Shown: positions 44,362-56,081, counted from the stretch's first letter. The stretch is 64,000 bases of DNA from Toxotes chatareus (GCA_016801885.1 JAFBJY010000436.1:1-64000), one strand, 5' to 3'. Notes: generated from the sequence alone by a model not told the origin. Numbers and translations are program-made.

Positions 44362-45153
44362 TAGTGATGTGTCGGTCGCAAATGAAACGGCTCTTTGAGC
44401 TGGCTCTTTGGAGTGAAAGACAAGAACCGGCTCCTGATTGGGAGCCGTGTTTGGTTTTTTTGTTTGTTTTTTTTTTATTTTCTCTCCCCTCTCTGTCACA
44501 CTTTTTTTTCTTTAAGCCGCATGTGATTGGTCAATATGTGTTTGCGGCCTGTGTTTGCGCTGAGTAGAGGGGGGAGGGGTGGTAGTTACACTCGCAGCAG
44601 TAGCACACGTACAGGAGAGCAGGAGGGACAGAGAGACAGAGAGCCAGGGGCTACAAGAAAAGACAGCATCGACACATTAGAAAGGTATAGTTAAGAAAAT
44701 GAGTGACACCAGGAAAAGAAGCAAAATCTGGAACCATTTCAATTATATTGATAATAAAAAAGCAGAGTGTAGAGTCTGCAAGAAAAGAATTTCATATAGA
44801 GTCGGCTCCACAAACAACCTGTTGTTTCACTTTAAATTTATTTTAACTTTAAATTTTATTATAGTTTAATATTGTTAAAAGTTGATTTGTAAATAGTTGT
44901 TCTTTGTATTTTTAATAATTCATTTTTTTATGTGGAGTAAATAAATAAAGGCATATTTATAAAATAAACATATATAAATAAAAAAATACATTAATTTATT
45001 TTGTGCATATTTTTTACATTATTGTTGACAGTAAATTTAATTTAATCAACAAAACAATCTGAAGAGCCGCTTGGAGCCGAAAGAGCTGGCTCTTTTTAGT
45101 GAGCCGAGCCAAAAGAGCCGGTTCTCTAAAAAGAGCCGGAATTCCCATCACTA
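44362..45153 (+). mobile_element. hAT element with truncated BED ORF
   Basis: Begins TAGTGATGTGTCGGTCGC and ends AATTCCCATCACTA. Flanking 8-bp duplications ATGGTAAC (44354-44361) and GTGGTAAC (45154-45161) differ by one base. The subterminal AAAGAGCCGG-type repeats are shared with the elements at 43417 and 51905-52661. It is an internally deleted derivative. Confidence 0.88.
44699..44869 (+). pseudogene. Truncated BED finger in hAT element
   Basis: A 56-residue frame MSDTRKRSKIWNHFNYIDN, then KKAECRVCKKRISYRVGST, NNLLFHF. It contains the aromatic start and the CRVC pair of a BED finger, but the His pair is incomplete (one His, then Phe) and a short unrelated tail follows. It cannot fold as a full finger. 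Confidence 0.65.
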
Positions 45154-45291
45154 GTGGTAACAGCTTCACAATAAAAACTGGCGTGGTACGTGCATAACGT
45201 CACAACCGGAGGTTATAACACATTTCAAATTAAAAGCATGATGGCCCACAATAACACAATGAGTGAAAGGCGTTCTTAAATGACAATACTT

Positions 45292-46270
45292 AACATTTTT
45301 CCAGTTGTCTATGAAGGCCACGTTGTTTGCTGGACACCACCTAGACAGCCAACGACGGAATGATGACATGCAGCTAAACATGTCATAACTGGTCAAATCG
45401 GGCAGGGGTCCAGAGAAAACTATGGAGTCCAACATTGTTTTGGTATAGTTACACACCGATTTCACTTTAATTTTAGTGTTCTCCGTTTGGCGTAGGCTAA
45501 TTGGGTGTCATTATCGCTGACATGAATAACAATCTTAACAAATCTGGCCCCAGGAATGCATTTAACTATGGTCGCTGTAGTCTCTTAGTTCACATTTTGC
45601 AAAATGGTGCTGCCAATAACCAGAGTTTTTTCCTCAGCAAGTGTGTCGCTAAAATTGGGGAAAATCTGTTTGAAATGTGAAGCAGTTGGTGATGAACCAT
45701 GGGCAGTTGTTTCAGGCTATGCTTCCTTCAGACTGCCACCCAGCCGCCCTGGCTTCCCTGCTGCTCGGGAGGTGCGGGAAAGGCTAACAGGAGCTACAGT
45801 AGGACGGCTAGCTTAAGCTATTCTAGGCTGGTCTGCACCAACTACAGGGGACTGACTAGCTAGCGCAGCTATGGGATAGTTTTCTATGGTGTGGAGCCGA
45901 GCCTCTATTTCCTTAAGCCCCGCCTCCAATGCTATAAAAATGCTACATTTATTACACATACCATTATCACTAAAGGAGGCAGAGGAGTAACTAAACATCT
46001 AACATACCAAGCAGGAAAGAGAAGAGGCAGTGGGAGAGAGAGAGAAGCCATTGCTAACAGCTAAGCCATCGGACCAGAGATAGAGCGATTAGATTTGAGT
46101 GTAGTGTTAAAGCCAGAGGGACCCATGCACAACAGATGTTTAACTAAAGCGATAGGCTATACATGTGCAAGAATTCAGAAATGAACCACAGAACACCAAA
46201 AACTCCATGTTGATTGATAAGCTAGGATAATTCCAAACACTCATTACACCACAGTGCAGAAGTAGCATAC
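45292..46270 (-). mobile_element. L2 5' half (ORF1 and 5' UTR)
   Basis: Minus-strand sequence from the 5' UTR through ORF1 start (EIFSYSSASFSDNGMCNKCS at about 46000-45940) to the esterase-like block ([27 protein letters not shown] at 45450-45295). It stops there without endonuclease or RT. That is unusual for a LINE, which normally loses its 5' end, and suggests later breakage. Confidence 0.75.
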
Positions 46271-46389
46271 AGGACAGTTGCAGATGTTTCCTGCTCATGG
46301 AAACACATCTTCGTGTTGACTCATCTTTCCTCTCCTGATTGGAAGCTGTCTCACATTTTTCTACATCAAAGAGAAACAGTCGCTTACCT

Positions 46390-46471
46390 GTATCACCTGA
46401 GACTTTCAATAACTTGACTTTGTCCAATTTGTCAAGAGGATTGAGATTCAGTGCTTCTTCTTCTTCCACTT
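46390..46471 (-). other. Possible orphan exon, unidentified
   Basis: A minus-strand stretch reads VEEEEALNLNPLDKLDKVKL, then LKVSGDTG, and is bounded by an acceptor-like TTTGCACAAG and a consensus donor GTAAGCG. It is not repeated elsewhere in the window. I do not recognise the family. It could be an exon of a neighbouring immune gene or chance. Confidence 0.3.
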
Positions 46472-46509
46472 GTGCAAAGTAAAATGACAAAGTGGCACAT
46501 ATCAAAGCT

Positions 46510-47690
46510 TCTTATATGTGACCTGAGTTCTAGAATATCAGTATGATGTCTCCTTCTAGAATTCCATATGCAAATGAGAGAATTTTCATCAAAGCAAGTC
46601 AAACCAAAAGTAAATGTAATTAAATAACATTCACTGACTGTACTCCAGTAAATGTTGAGTTTCTGATTCCTTCCAGATTTCCATTTTTGTGAGACTTTCT
46701 ACTTTTCCTGAACTATATTTCGAATAAAATCTTGTACTTTGCTCCACCACAGTTACTGTTTCTGATGGCTGGAGTTACTGGCTCCATCACAGACTCTTAT
46801 TTTCCAGTCCACATTAGACAAAAACCTGAGATACAGTGATCAAATCCTGCTGTTGTTGGGTAAAGAACTTGTCAGAAACTGTCTCAATAGTCCTGGTTAA
46901 TTCTCAAATGTAGTTTCTTTCTGTTTTGGATCAGTTGTTGGAGAATTGTCTTAACCATTTAGAACATATGCTTCAACTGATTTGAAATTGTGGACACAAA
47001 GATTTTATCAGAGACAAAATGTTATGGTCAGCCCCCCCCACCTACCTCCAAACTCCCCTCAAACTATATGCAGATGAGTATGTGAAGAAAGCTACAGTCC
47101 ATTCATTTTACACCCCTCAGTACATATACACCTGGAGGGGGGGATAGCTGCAGCCTCACCACCTCTACTTTTGGCCTCTGCTCAGGCTGAGGAGCAGCTG
47201 TGTCTGACTTCATCAACAAACAGTGAAAACTTTCCTCAGTGCTCCTGAAGGTTTATCACATTCTGCAGTGAACACACAGACTGTTAATGTATCTCATTTT
47301 CTTCTTTTACTTGAAAAGTCATCTTGGGAGGTGTAGGGGGTGTAATGGGGGCACACAATGCTCCAATGCCCCCACTTGGCGACAGGCTCTCTCAAAGTGA
47401 CTTTATAACCTCTTCAACCACAATGTTTGGATTCACAGATGAAATTCAGATGCTCCTCTGTGGTCCAGCTCAGAGTCTACAATGCAAGACACCCCACCGA
47501 TCTCTTTACATTATTCATCCAATTCACCTAAACACAAATGAAATAGAGTGAGAATCCTCCAGAGTCACATCAGTTCCCCTGAGGCTCCTTCTCCTCATGC
47601 AGTTCTTCAACCCTCCACATTTTTCCATCAACACATGTAAACATGTTTATTGACTGATCGTCTGATGTGATTTTTGTTTATTCATTGTTG
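46510..47690. other. Spacer sequence without recognised gene
   Basis: No protein family recognised. A 75-codon plus-strand ORF (47324-47551) has a low-complexity start (GGVGGVMGAHNAPMPPLG) and no visible support. Nothing else was assigned. Confidence 0.45.
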
Positions 47691-47896
47691 TGCTGACCGG
47701 TTAGCTCAGTTGGTGAAGCACGAGACTCAATCTCTCAGGATCATGGGTTTGAACCCCACTCCAGGTGGCACCACCTCCCAGGGGCCCACCACCTGTGGGA
47801 GGTGCTGTAGGACTTCTGAGCATTGTGGACTGGGAGGAGTCGCCCCCCATGACCTGGGCCTGGACCCAGATAAGCTGCAGATGACATGACATGACA
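47691..47896 (+). repeat. tRNA-derived SINE, full length
   Basis: The head has a perfect A box TAGCTCAGTTGG and a near-consensus B box GGTTTGAACCCC in a tRNA-Lys-like core, then a body (GGTGGCACCACCTCCCAGGG) and a GACATGACATGACA tail. CATTGTTG before and TATTGTTG after may be the TSD. It is the best copy of the family represented at 7408, 51474 and 4124. Confidence 0.85.
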
Positions 47897-47939
47897 TTTA
47901 TTGTTGCTTCTCAGTCATTAGTGTTGACTGAACAGGAGT

Positions 47940-48488
47940 CTTCTGCCCTCCAGTGGTCGCTGTCAGTAACTACAACTCTGCACTGACAATCATACTTCAG
48001 AGAACTTCATTCAGATTCAGAGAACTTTATTGTCATTCCCTCTACGTTCAAGTACATATTAGGAACGAGATTACGATGTTCACACTGACATTATTCCACA
48101 TTTACTGACTTATTTTAGCTCTAATGTTCATCAGTCTGATAATGACTCTCTGTATGTGAACACACATATTATTACACTGCTATAAATACTGATGTCTGAC
48201 TGATGGACAAATAATCAGAGAGTTTACTGCCCTCCAGTGGTCACACTGACAAGTGTCCAACAGGACTCACACTGATTATTAGGATCAATATGTACCAATC
48301 AGTATTGATGACATCAGCAGGAAGATGAGGACTGATCATAGTTTGAATAATGTTCCATGTATTATTCCATCCATGTTTTCAGTACAAGCAGATACACTGT
48401 AAAAATGTGACAACTTAAAGGATCACTGTAAAATGATAAATAAGAGATGCACTGTAAAATTCTAACATTGATTATCAGGAAATACACT
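47940..48488. repeat. Minor repeats: CTGCCCTCCAGTGGTC pair and LINE tail
   Basis: CTGCCCTCCAGTGGTC occurs at about 47945 and 48228. At 48018-48050 the minus strand reads GACAATAAAGTTCTCTGAAT, a LINE-type 3' tail. No gene. Confidence 0.5.
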
Positions 48489-48862
48489 GTGAAAGAATTT
48501 AATGGAGGCTGTGCACTGTGTAAAATGGCAACAATGGTGACACAGGATATATCCAATAAAATATGATGGCCATAGATGAGCTCTGGACTAACTTACAACC
48601 AGGGGATGCAGTGTAAAGTATTACAACTGTGTAACAGGTAGGATGGCAAGTGAGATGGCGGCGCAAGCACACACGTGTGTGTGTGTGTGTGTGCGTGTGG
48701 TGTGTGTGTGTGATATGTATGCTGCTAATGTTTTTATTTATTCTTTTTTCTTTTTTCTTTTTATAGACGCAATGATGCACTGACTGGAGAGCAATTTCGT
48801 TGTACCTGTGACAATGACAATAAAGATCTATCATATTCTAATGAGCTTGTAAAGAATTGTTG
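48489..48862 (+). repeat. 374-bp dispersed repeat, copy 2
   Basis: Near copy of 43607-43980 with a longer TG microsatellite and one internal 9-bp difference (loss of GCACTTCTG-like duplication). Ends in the same GACAATAAAGATCTATC tail. Confidence 0.75.
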
Positions 48863-50292
48863 ATAGAAGAATTGGTCATAGATGAGCTCTGGACTAACTT
48901 ACAACCAGGGGATGCACTGTATTGTAAAGTGGAAGTTAGGCTGCACTGTTAAAAACACAACAACCAGAGTTATGCTGTCCTCACTGAAGTTTGTTGCAGG
49001 CAACGTTCTTACAGCTATACAGATAGCTTAACAAATCTCTTCATCACTAACATCCTCCAAGGAACAGGCCGTGTGTTGAATTTGGCAGGAATTTTAATGA
49101 CGAAAATATGAAGTTTCTTTGTAAAACTACAAATAAGAACACAAAAAATACAAATAGATTAATACGTTGGCAAATACAGAAAATATATCTGCCATAAATA
49201 ACGCAACTAGCGACTGTAATATACATTTATGAAGCGGCAAACAATGCACTCAAATCACAGAAATGGACACATAACCTTGTCAACACAATTGCAATACACA
49301 TCCAACTTACAGATGAAGCCACCTCGGAGAACCTTAGCGACTAGACCCTGCAGACGATGCACACCGAACCTCTTCCTCTCCGAAGCCCGAAAAGAAAAAC
49401 ATTTCCCGACCATGTCACCTCCCTACTGAACTGCATTCCAACAGCCACCACCAGGCGGCACCAAAATACACACAAACGAACCAAACCCATCAGTTCCACT
49501 ACAAAGATATTTCTGATATAACACATTTGTGCACACATTAAGACATTTTCAACAGCTGTTGTTGTGAAGACATTTGAGTCGCAAGGACTTTTGATATGTA
49601 TTTTACAAGTAAATGAATGTTTATACAAACAGACAAACCTTTAGTATTTATACAAAACACAGATCAATTTATAAAATGAGTAAAAATAGTTCTATGCAGC
49701 TGAATAATATATTTAAATGCTGCCTTCACATTGCTACTTTTACTTTGATAATTAAAGAACATTTTGCTGACAATGCTACAGACTTTTACTGAAGTAACAT
49801 CAGCTGCTAACAGTAATGTAAAAGACAGTTTACATGACATTTGTTCCTCACACAGGTCCAACATGAAGCCTGTCAGTCAGAGAAAGGTAAAGAGACTGAA
49901 ACATATTTAATTAGAAACATGGCAAAGCACATGTTAAGAACTGTGTCTGGAAACTTGCTTCACTAAGTTTTCATGCTGTTTATATTGGGATTTTCACTCG
50001 TCCTCTCTCCTTTTAACTTGGTGACAGATGACAATTCATTTGTTGACTGACTTTAACAATACTAACCATGTGTCACGTTTTGCTCCAGCAACGTTATCAA
50101 AGCTTAAACTGACCTGAAATGATGACGTCGACGTCCGCTGCTGACCAGGAGTGACTCCAAACCACCAACTCCTTCTTGTGGTGAAACTACACCATTACAA
50201 TGCCTGTACTATTTATAATAGGCCACACTACTTAGTTATAAATAAATGAACAGCTGAGTAAACTAAACTATTAACAAGCAGTAAATATGAAG
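48863..50292. other. Intergenic spacer, no gene seen
   Basis: AT-rich sequence with scattered short ORFs under 100 codons on both strands, none resembling a known protein. A partial third copy of the neighbouring repeat occupies about 48870-48935. Confidence 0.5.
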
Positions 50293-50375
50293 AAGAGGGT
50301 TCAGGAAGCAGACACACTCTGTAATTTTAAAATTAGGCTTAATCTTTTGTTTGACAAAGCTTATAAGAGGAGACA
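50293..50375 (+). mobile_element. Small L2 3' coding-end fragment
   Basis: TTCAGGAAGCAGACACACTC followed by TAATTTTAAAATTAGGCTTA matches the last codons of L2 at 13530-13590. Confidence 0.6.
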
Positions 50376-51044
50376 GTGCTATGAATCAGCCCCTGCTCAT
50401 ATACAGTGAATACATGTGGCAGCCTTTGGTCCTCACTGTGGCTCATTGTTCCTCAGGTGTGTGTGTGGGTGCAGCTGTGCTCATAGTGCTGTAGGTCTGA
50501 TATCTCTTCTTCTGTGGTTGGTATTGACACTGGCAGTGAGGCTGGAGGGTTGGCAGTGTTGCTTGCTCTGTCAGTCAGAATGAAATAGTTAAACTGATGG
50601 ATTTCCATCAAAGTTTGTTCTTTCATAGTCTGTAGAGGATCAATCCTGATGACTCTGCTGTTTTCTCTGCCATTAATAGGTCAAATGCTTTTTTGTCCAG
50701 TCACATATCTTCACATCTATTCAATGTATTGTCACAGAATTTGGTGATGACATTTTCCTTCCCAGCAGGATGAATCCTAATGACTTTGTTAATCCAGCAC
50801 CACTGTAGTAGACACAGGAGTGGAGGTTAGAGTGTGACACAACATCCAGTTCAGTTTTCCCTGACTGATTTTACCACGTTGTCACATACATCACAGTAAT
50901 GTTTGAGTCTGCTGAAATGCTAATGAATGAGTGAAATCCTCTCACAATCAGCTTTACAGTCACTTCTCTGAACGACGCCTCGATTACACTAAGGAACAAT
51001 GTTTATATAAAGTAAATCAGCTGACCTGTAGATGTGATCAGATC
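50376..51044. other. Spacer, no gene seen
   Basis: Contains a loose internal similarity (TCAATCCTGATGACTCTG near 50641 and TGAATCCTAATGACTTTG near 50770), perhaps an old dispersed repeat. No coding region. Confidence 0.4.
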
Positions 51045-51774
51045 TACGGGTCTGTGGGACCCATTTTCATTTTTTATCAAAAGAAGAATGAAAATGATTT
51101 TCAAACTCAGACTCATTTTCTGTGAAGAACATATATCAGAATACATTTTCAATGACCACAAACTGTACACACCATATTACACACAGGATGTTTGGGTCCA
51201 CTGGACCCAGGGCTAATGAAAGTGTGGAAACTGTAGGTCCTGTGTACCTTCACTATGTCCTCCACCTGTCTGGGCCTGTTAGTGTGTGTTTGGGTTTTGT
51301 GTGTCTGTCCAAGCTTGCTGCCATCAGGACAGTGAGGGAGAAGTGGGTGCACTGCCTCCCCCTGGCCTAATGTCACCCTTGATGAGCAGCTATTTAGGGA
51401 CTCAGTATATGGTGTCCTCATATGCTTGGAACTTACAAGTCATGTGATGCCACTTCCTCATATGCTTGGAACTGTCATGTCATCATCTGCCTGGGTCCAG
51501 GCCCAGGTCGTAGGGGTGACTTCCACAATGCACCAAAGTCCTATGGCACCTCCCACGAGTGGTGGGCCCATGGGAGGCCGCTCGGAGTGGGGTTCAAACC
51601 CACGACCCTGAGAGATTGAGTCTCGTGCTCTTCCACTGAGCTAACTGGGCGGCTGAACTTACAAGTCTACACAGGGAAACCTGATGGAGGAGCCCTGAGA
51701 AAAATCAAGAGTTGTTCTGAAAAACTTTGTTTCATTTGTAACATGAGTAACAAAAATATGACACCACACAAGGG
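51045..51774 (+). mobile_element. Internally deleted piggyBac derivative with SINE
   Basis: Begins GTCTGTGGGACCCATTTTCA, as in the piggyBac at 6894, and ends CACCACACAAGGG before TTAA (51775-51778). Transposase scraps match the larger copy, including CGAGGGCTAATGAAAGTG-like and GATGAGCAGCTATTTAGGGA segments. It then jumps to the 3' terminus after the SINE. The left terminus is not preserved, and the transposase C-terminus is deleted. Confidence 0.8.
51474..51653 (-). repeat. tRNA-derived SINE in deleted piggyBac
   Basis: The same SINE family in the same orientation and at the same place (TTGGAACTtacaag context) as in the piggyBac at 7408-7609. About 28 bp of the left flank are tandemly repeated here. 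Confidence 0.85.
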
Positions 51775-51904
51775 TTAATTGAAGTAACTATGACAACGTG
51801 TGTCCTCTGTCCTACACTGACACTGATGCAGTCCTCATCTACTTTGACATCAGCAGACGAGACATGAGACAGTGCTCTTAAGAAGGTGAGTGTTAGGAAG
51901 GAGT

Positions 51905-52661
51905 GATGTGTTGGAGGCGAATGAAACGGCTCTTAGAGCAGGATCTTTGAAGTGAACGATCCGAGCCGACTCCAGTCTGAGAGCCGGAGCTGCTTTGTTT
52001 CTTTTTTTTTGTGTTCAAGCTGCAAATGATTAGTCAACTACATTTTGTGTGGTAGTGTCTGTGTGTCCACACTGAGCAGGAGGGGGAGGGGGGAGTTACA
52101 GACACAGCACACACAGGATCAACCCCTCAAATCTGAGGCATTTGGTTTTTCTTAATGTCAATCTTATCTAAAGATGAGCTAAAACTGTTACCTGGATGCT
52201 ATTTTACTTTTGTTTTACACATTTTCATTTATATTTTCTTGTGTGATTCTCTAAGCTTCTCTGTGTTGTTTCACTGTAAACAGTTAAAAATTTACAAATA
52301 TTATACATCCAATCAGAGATTGGATCTTTTTCTCAAATTGAGATGGGGATTTGTTTTAAATAATAAACTTTTGATACAATGTATGTTTTTATATTTGTAA
52401 TTCATTTTACACAGAATTTTACATTATTTTAGTGATAAATTCATTTAAGCAGCCAGAATAAATAAATAAATACAAATCTGAGGAGCCTTATTTATTTTAG
52501 ATACATCTTTTCTCTGTGCAATTTTTCTTCTTTTCTTATTTTTCAATTGGGAGTTTGTCCATAACCAAAGAATTTCTCTCTGAGATTAATAAAGTTTTTC
52601 TGATTCTGTTTCTGAGCCATAAGAACCGGCTCTCTGAAAAGAGTTGGAATTCCCATCACTG
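51905..52661 (+). mobile_element. hAT element next to right NLR promoter
   Basis: Left part GGAGTGATGTGTTGGAGGCG followed by AATGAAACGGCTCTTAGAGC; right part AAGAACCGGCTCTCTGAAAA and AATTCCCATCACTG. These match the termini of the 44362-45153 element. The interior is AT-rich without a BED ORF. The right end mirrors the hAT end at 43417 in the left arm. Confidence 0.65.
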
Positions 52662-52734
52662 TATCCCACGGTTTCTGAAAGTTTACTTTCACTTTGACCC
52701 GAAGTTTGGGGCGCAAATGATTTTCTGTCTGAAG
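52662..52734 (+). promoter_or_regulatory. NLR leader exon and IRF-like motif, right gene
   Basis: CTGAAAGTTTACTTTCACTT followed by TGACCCGAAGTTTG, ending GAAG at donor GTAAATG (52735). The reverse strand of 52680-52697 has AAGTGAAAGTAAAC, the same IRF or ISRE-like site as in the left gene. It lies directly downstream of the hAT end. Confidence 0.55.
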
Positions 52735-53819
52735 GTAAATGTCCGCACTTTTAATGTTTTACTCGTCAGCATTTCCTGTAGTTAGCTGAATTATCTGATG
52801 TTCGAGTTTTTTGGATGTTGTTGTGGTTTTCTTTATACTTTAGTTGTGTAGACTCTGAGTTGTCACTGTAAAGTCGGGATGAGGCAGGAGGAGGACCGTC
52901 ATTATCCGCCATGTTGTGTGGATATCTGCAGTAGAAGCGGTGGAGTCAGAGTAGAAGCAGAGTGAGCTGATGGTCAGTAGCTGAACACGGAGCCTTTGTT
53001 AGTCTGTGGCTCCACTTACTGCTGACTGAAGGCAGCTTTTCCTGCCTGAATCAGCCTGTGGAGGAGGCGGACCTGAGCCGCTGCTCTCCCGCAGTCTGAG
53101 CCGCTAAATGCGGTCTGAGCTCGGCCGGACAGCGGCTGGAGAACAGCTCTGACTTTCTCTGTCATTAGATGAACTCTCTGGGACTGAGCTCAGAGGGACT
53201 GACAGGGTTTTTCAGGCTCTATGTGATTTTCAGAGAGACAGTTAACACTCCATCCACAGAGTCAGAGGCCTCCTGGTCCTATCAGGACAAACTCTACCTG
53301 ATGAATTAGATGATAAAGACCCAAATCCATAAATACTCTCACAATAAAGCATCTCAGCAGCTCTGATAGGTGATTATATCTCTGTGGCTGGTCACAGTAC
53401 AAACAGAAAAACTGTCTGTCAGGACATATTTGCTGTTTTTATTGATGTCTATCTGTGTCTCTGCTGTTTGGTTTGGTTTTGGTTTGTTGTTGCTGCTTCA
53501 TATAGTTCAGACTTTACTATTAGAAAAGGCAGGAAAGTGCCAGGGGTCCCAACTACACAGGCCCCTGGAATAATATGGAGGAGAAATGAACTGAGTCTCA
53601 GTTGTTTTGTGTGGAATAATCACCTGCAGCTTGTTTCATCAAGTCATTTTCTACAGAAACACTGCAGACAAACAGATTGTCAGATAAAATCAGTGGATCT
53701 CAGTCCATCTGTGTGTCAGTGAATGGAAATGGTCGTCTCTGAATCGTGTGTGAAAGATATGAATGAGGAAAGAAGAGCCAATCAGAGGAGGAGCAGCTGA
53801 TAGTTCTACAGGACTCCTG

Positions 53820-55890
53820 TCTCCTGTCCAACCAGGTGGGAAAAGACACTGGACCTGTGCTATGGGTCGATACAGGGGGCCTATAAATCTCTTCCTCTCC
53901 CTCCTTTGGGCTCCTCTGATCACAGCTGTGTGCATTTGCTGCCCACATATAAAACTGTTTTAAAGAGGGAGAAGAAAAAGATCAGGAACATAAAGGTCTG
54001 GACAGATGAGTCGGTGCTCTGCCTCCAGGGATGTTTTAACTGCACGGACTGGGATGTTTTCACACAGTCCTGTGGGGATGATTTGGACTCATTGGTGGAT
54101 ATAACATGCTCATACATGGTCTTTTGCAGGGATATGATCATTCCCTGTAAGCGTGTTCAAATATTTCCCAACAACAAACCACAACCCTTTTTGAGACAAG
54201 AAAGATAAGATTCTGCTTGATTTAAAATAAGAAATTAACTAAATAAAAAGATAACGTTTTTTTTTTAATCTTGGTGAGAACTAAATCATTTGCAGTGCAT
54301 GGTACCTCTGGAGGAGTTGCAGAGTTCCACAGCTCAGTGCATGTTCAGTTTGCTTCAGGACCTCAGATCTGACCAGTTTCTCAAAAGTCACCACGACTGG
54401 TCTTTAAGTTTATGTTTCAGTTGCTGAGTTTCTGTGCTAAACTACAATAAAAAACAATTCAGAGCATTAACCAGCTCTGTGTCCAGCTTACAACCATCTA
54501 AGAAGACACGAGTACTGTGCTCTGTGCTCAGAAATCCTGCAGTAGTTTTCATGCTTGACCAGGCTGAACCAAGTCTGTTTGCTGACATCTTGTTTTCCAG
54601 TTCTGCTTTCTAATCCTGCTTTGACTGATTTGGAAACCCATGGTTTGCGGCAAAAGAACAAACCATGGGTTTCCAGCATTTGACATAACAGAAGTGATAT
54701 CAGCTTCAACCCTTAAGTGCACAGCACAGTACATCTTAGTATGTATTAAAACATTTAACCATAAAATGGTTTATATGCTAGAACTTCTTAACAATTAAAC
54801 ACTTAACATTTAACAATTAAACATTCAGAACAATCCTACTCACTCATCAAGCTCTGAAAAATGGCCATTTATGAGTGTGAGGCCAGCATTTGATTTGGAC
54901 TCATTGGTGGACATGACATTCTCATACATGGTCTTTTGCAATGATATGATCATTCCCTGTAAGTGTGTTTAAATATTTCCTAAGAACAAACCATGGACCA
55001 GTCATTGATGACAGCAAACAAACTTGGTTCAGTCTGGGCAAGTGAGAAAACTACTGTAGGCCTTCAGAGCACAGAGCTCAGTACTCTTGTCTTTTTAGAT
55101 GGTTGAACTCAGACACAGAGCTGGATAATGCTCTGAATTGTTTTTATTGTAGTTTTGATTCCTTTGATTTTAGCACAGAAACTCAGGAACTGAAACATAA
55201 ACTTAAAGACCAGTCGCGGTGACTTCAATTTGAATGAAAACTTTTGAGAAACTGGTCAGATCTGAGGTCCTGAAGCAAACTGAACATGCACTGGATTGAA
55301 AGGCTCCTACAACAGTTTGATTTAAATAATAATCTGGTGGGTTGGATTCTGGATGTTTTAACCAGCAGGACACAGAGAGTGAGGGTCAACAGTACATTGT
55401 CTGACCAAAGGTGTTCTTCCACTGTTTCTCCTCAAGGGTGTGTGTTGTCACCACTATTGTTCATTTTATACACAAACATGTGTCAGAGCAGACATGACAG
55501 CAGAAGCATCATAAAGTGCTGATGACTCAGTTATTGGACGGTGAGAGCAGCCATGGACCAGTCATTGATGATTTAGTTCAGTGGTGTGAGGAATCCTACC
55601 TGCAGCTAAATGCTACAACAACCAAAGATATGCTCATTGATTTTAGGAGGAAACCCCACAGGCACCAAGTCACTGTAATTAAAGGTCAGACCATTGAGTA
55701 TGTGCAGTCTTACAAATATCTTGGGACTATCATTGACAGCAAATTGACTTTTGAAGAAAATTGTGAAGTGGTTTGTAAAAAGGCTCAGAAACGTTTATAC
55801 TTTTTAAGGAAACTTGCACATTTTCACACTGACTGAACCATAATGAGCATGTTTATCTCTTTTATAGAATCCATTTTATCATTTTCTTTA
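53820..55890 (+). mobile_element. Rex1/Babar-like LINE in right arm, rearranged
   Basis: Endonuclease end and linker at 53830-54180 (LGSSDHSCVHLLPTYKTVL, SVLCLQGCFNCTDWDVFTQ). RT palm and later parts at 55230-55836 ([56 protein letters not shown]). Between them (about 54330-55290) the same LINE segment occurs in both orientations. The C-terminal end is lost at 55890. It is inactive. Confidence 0.8.
54632..54674. repeat. Perfect 16-bp hairpin inside rearranged LINE
   Basis: GGAAACCCATGGTTTG (54632-54647) and CAAACCATGGGTTTCC (54659-54674) are exact reverse complements, separated by an 11-nt loop. It marks the turn of the local inverted duplication in the LINE. Confidence 0.85.
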
Positions 55891-55945
55891 GTGTCATGGT
55901 TCAGTTCAGCTGATGTTTAGATGAATGATTTGTGTTTTCTCTCAG

Positions 55946-56081
55946 ATGAAGGTAGAAAGTGTGTGTGAGCTGATGTGGATGTGAATTCAGCATCATGAAT
56001 CAGTGTGAGGACAGAGAGGAGGGAGCCCTCCCTAAAAAGCAGTCTGTGTGGGGACCATGAGATCCAGACCAAAGCTCAGAG
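55946..56081 (+). pseudogene. First coding exon of right NLR gene, broken
   Basis: Acceptor CTCTCAG and donor GTGAGATG. MNQCEDREEGALPKKQSVWG is followed at once by a stop, because bases are missing before the usual SQTKAQR end. The alternative ATG that rescues the left copy is out of frame here. The exon is broken as sequenced. Confidence 0.7.

Noticed and set aside
47324..47551. 75-codon plus-strand ORF starting MGGVGGVMGAHNAPMPPLG
   Set aside because: Low-complexity start, no homology I recognise, no splice or promoter context.
47695..47765. A tRNA gene (A and B boxes, tRNA-Lys-like core)
   Set aside because: The core continues into a SINE body and tail, and the same unit is dispersed at 7408 and 51474 with target duplications. 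It is a retroposon head, not a tRNA gene.
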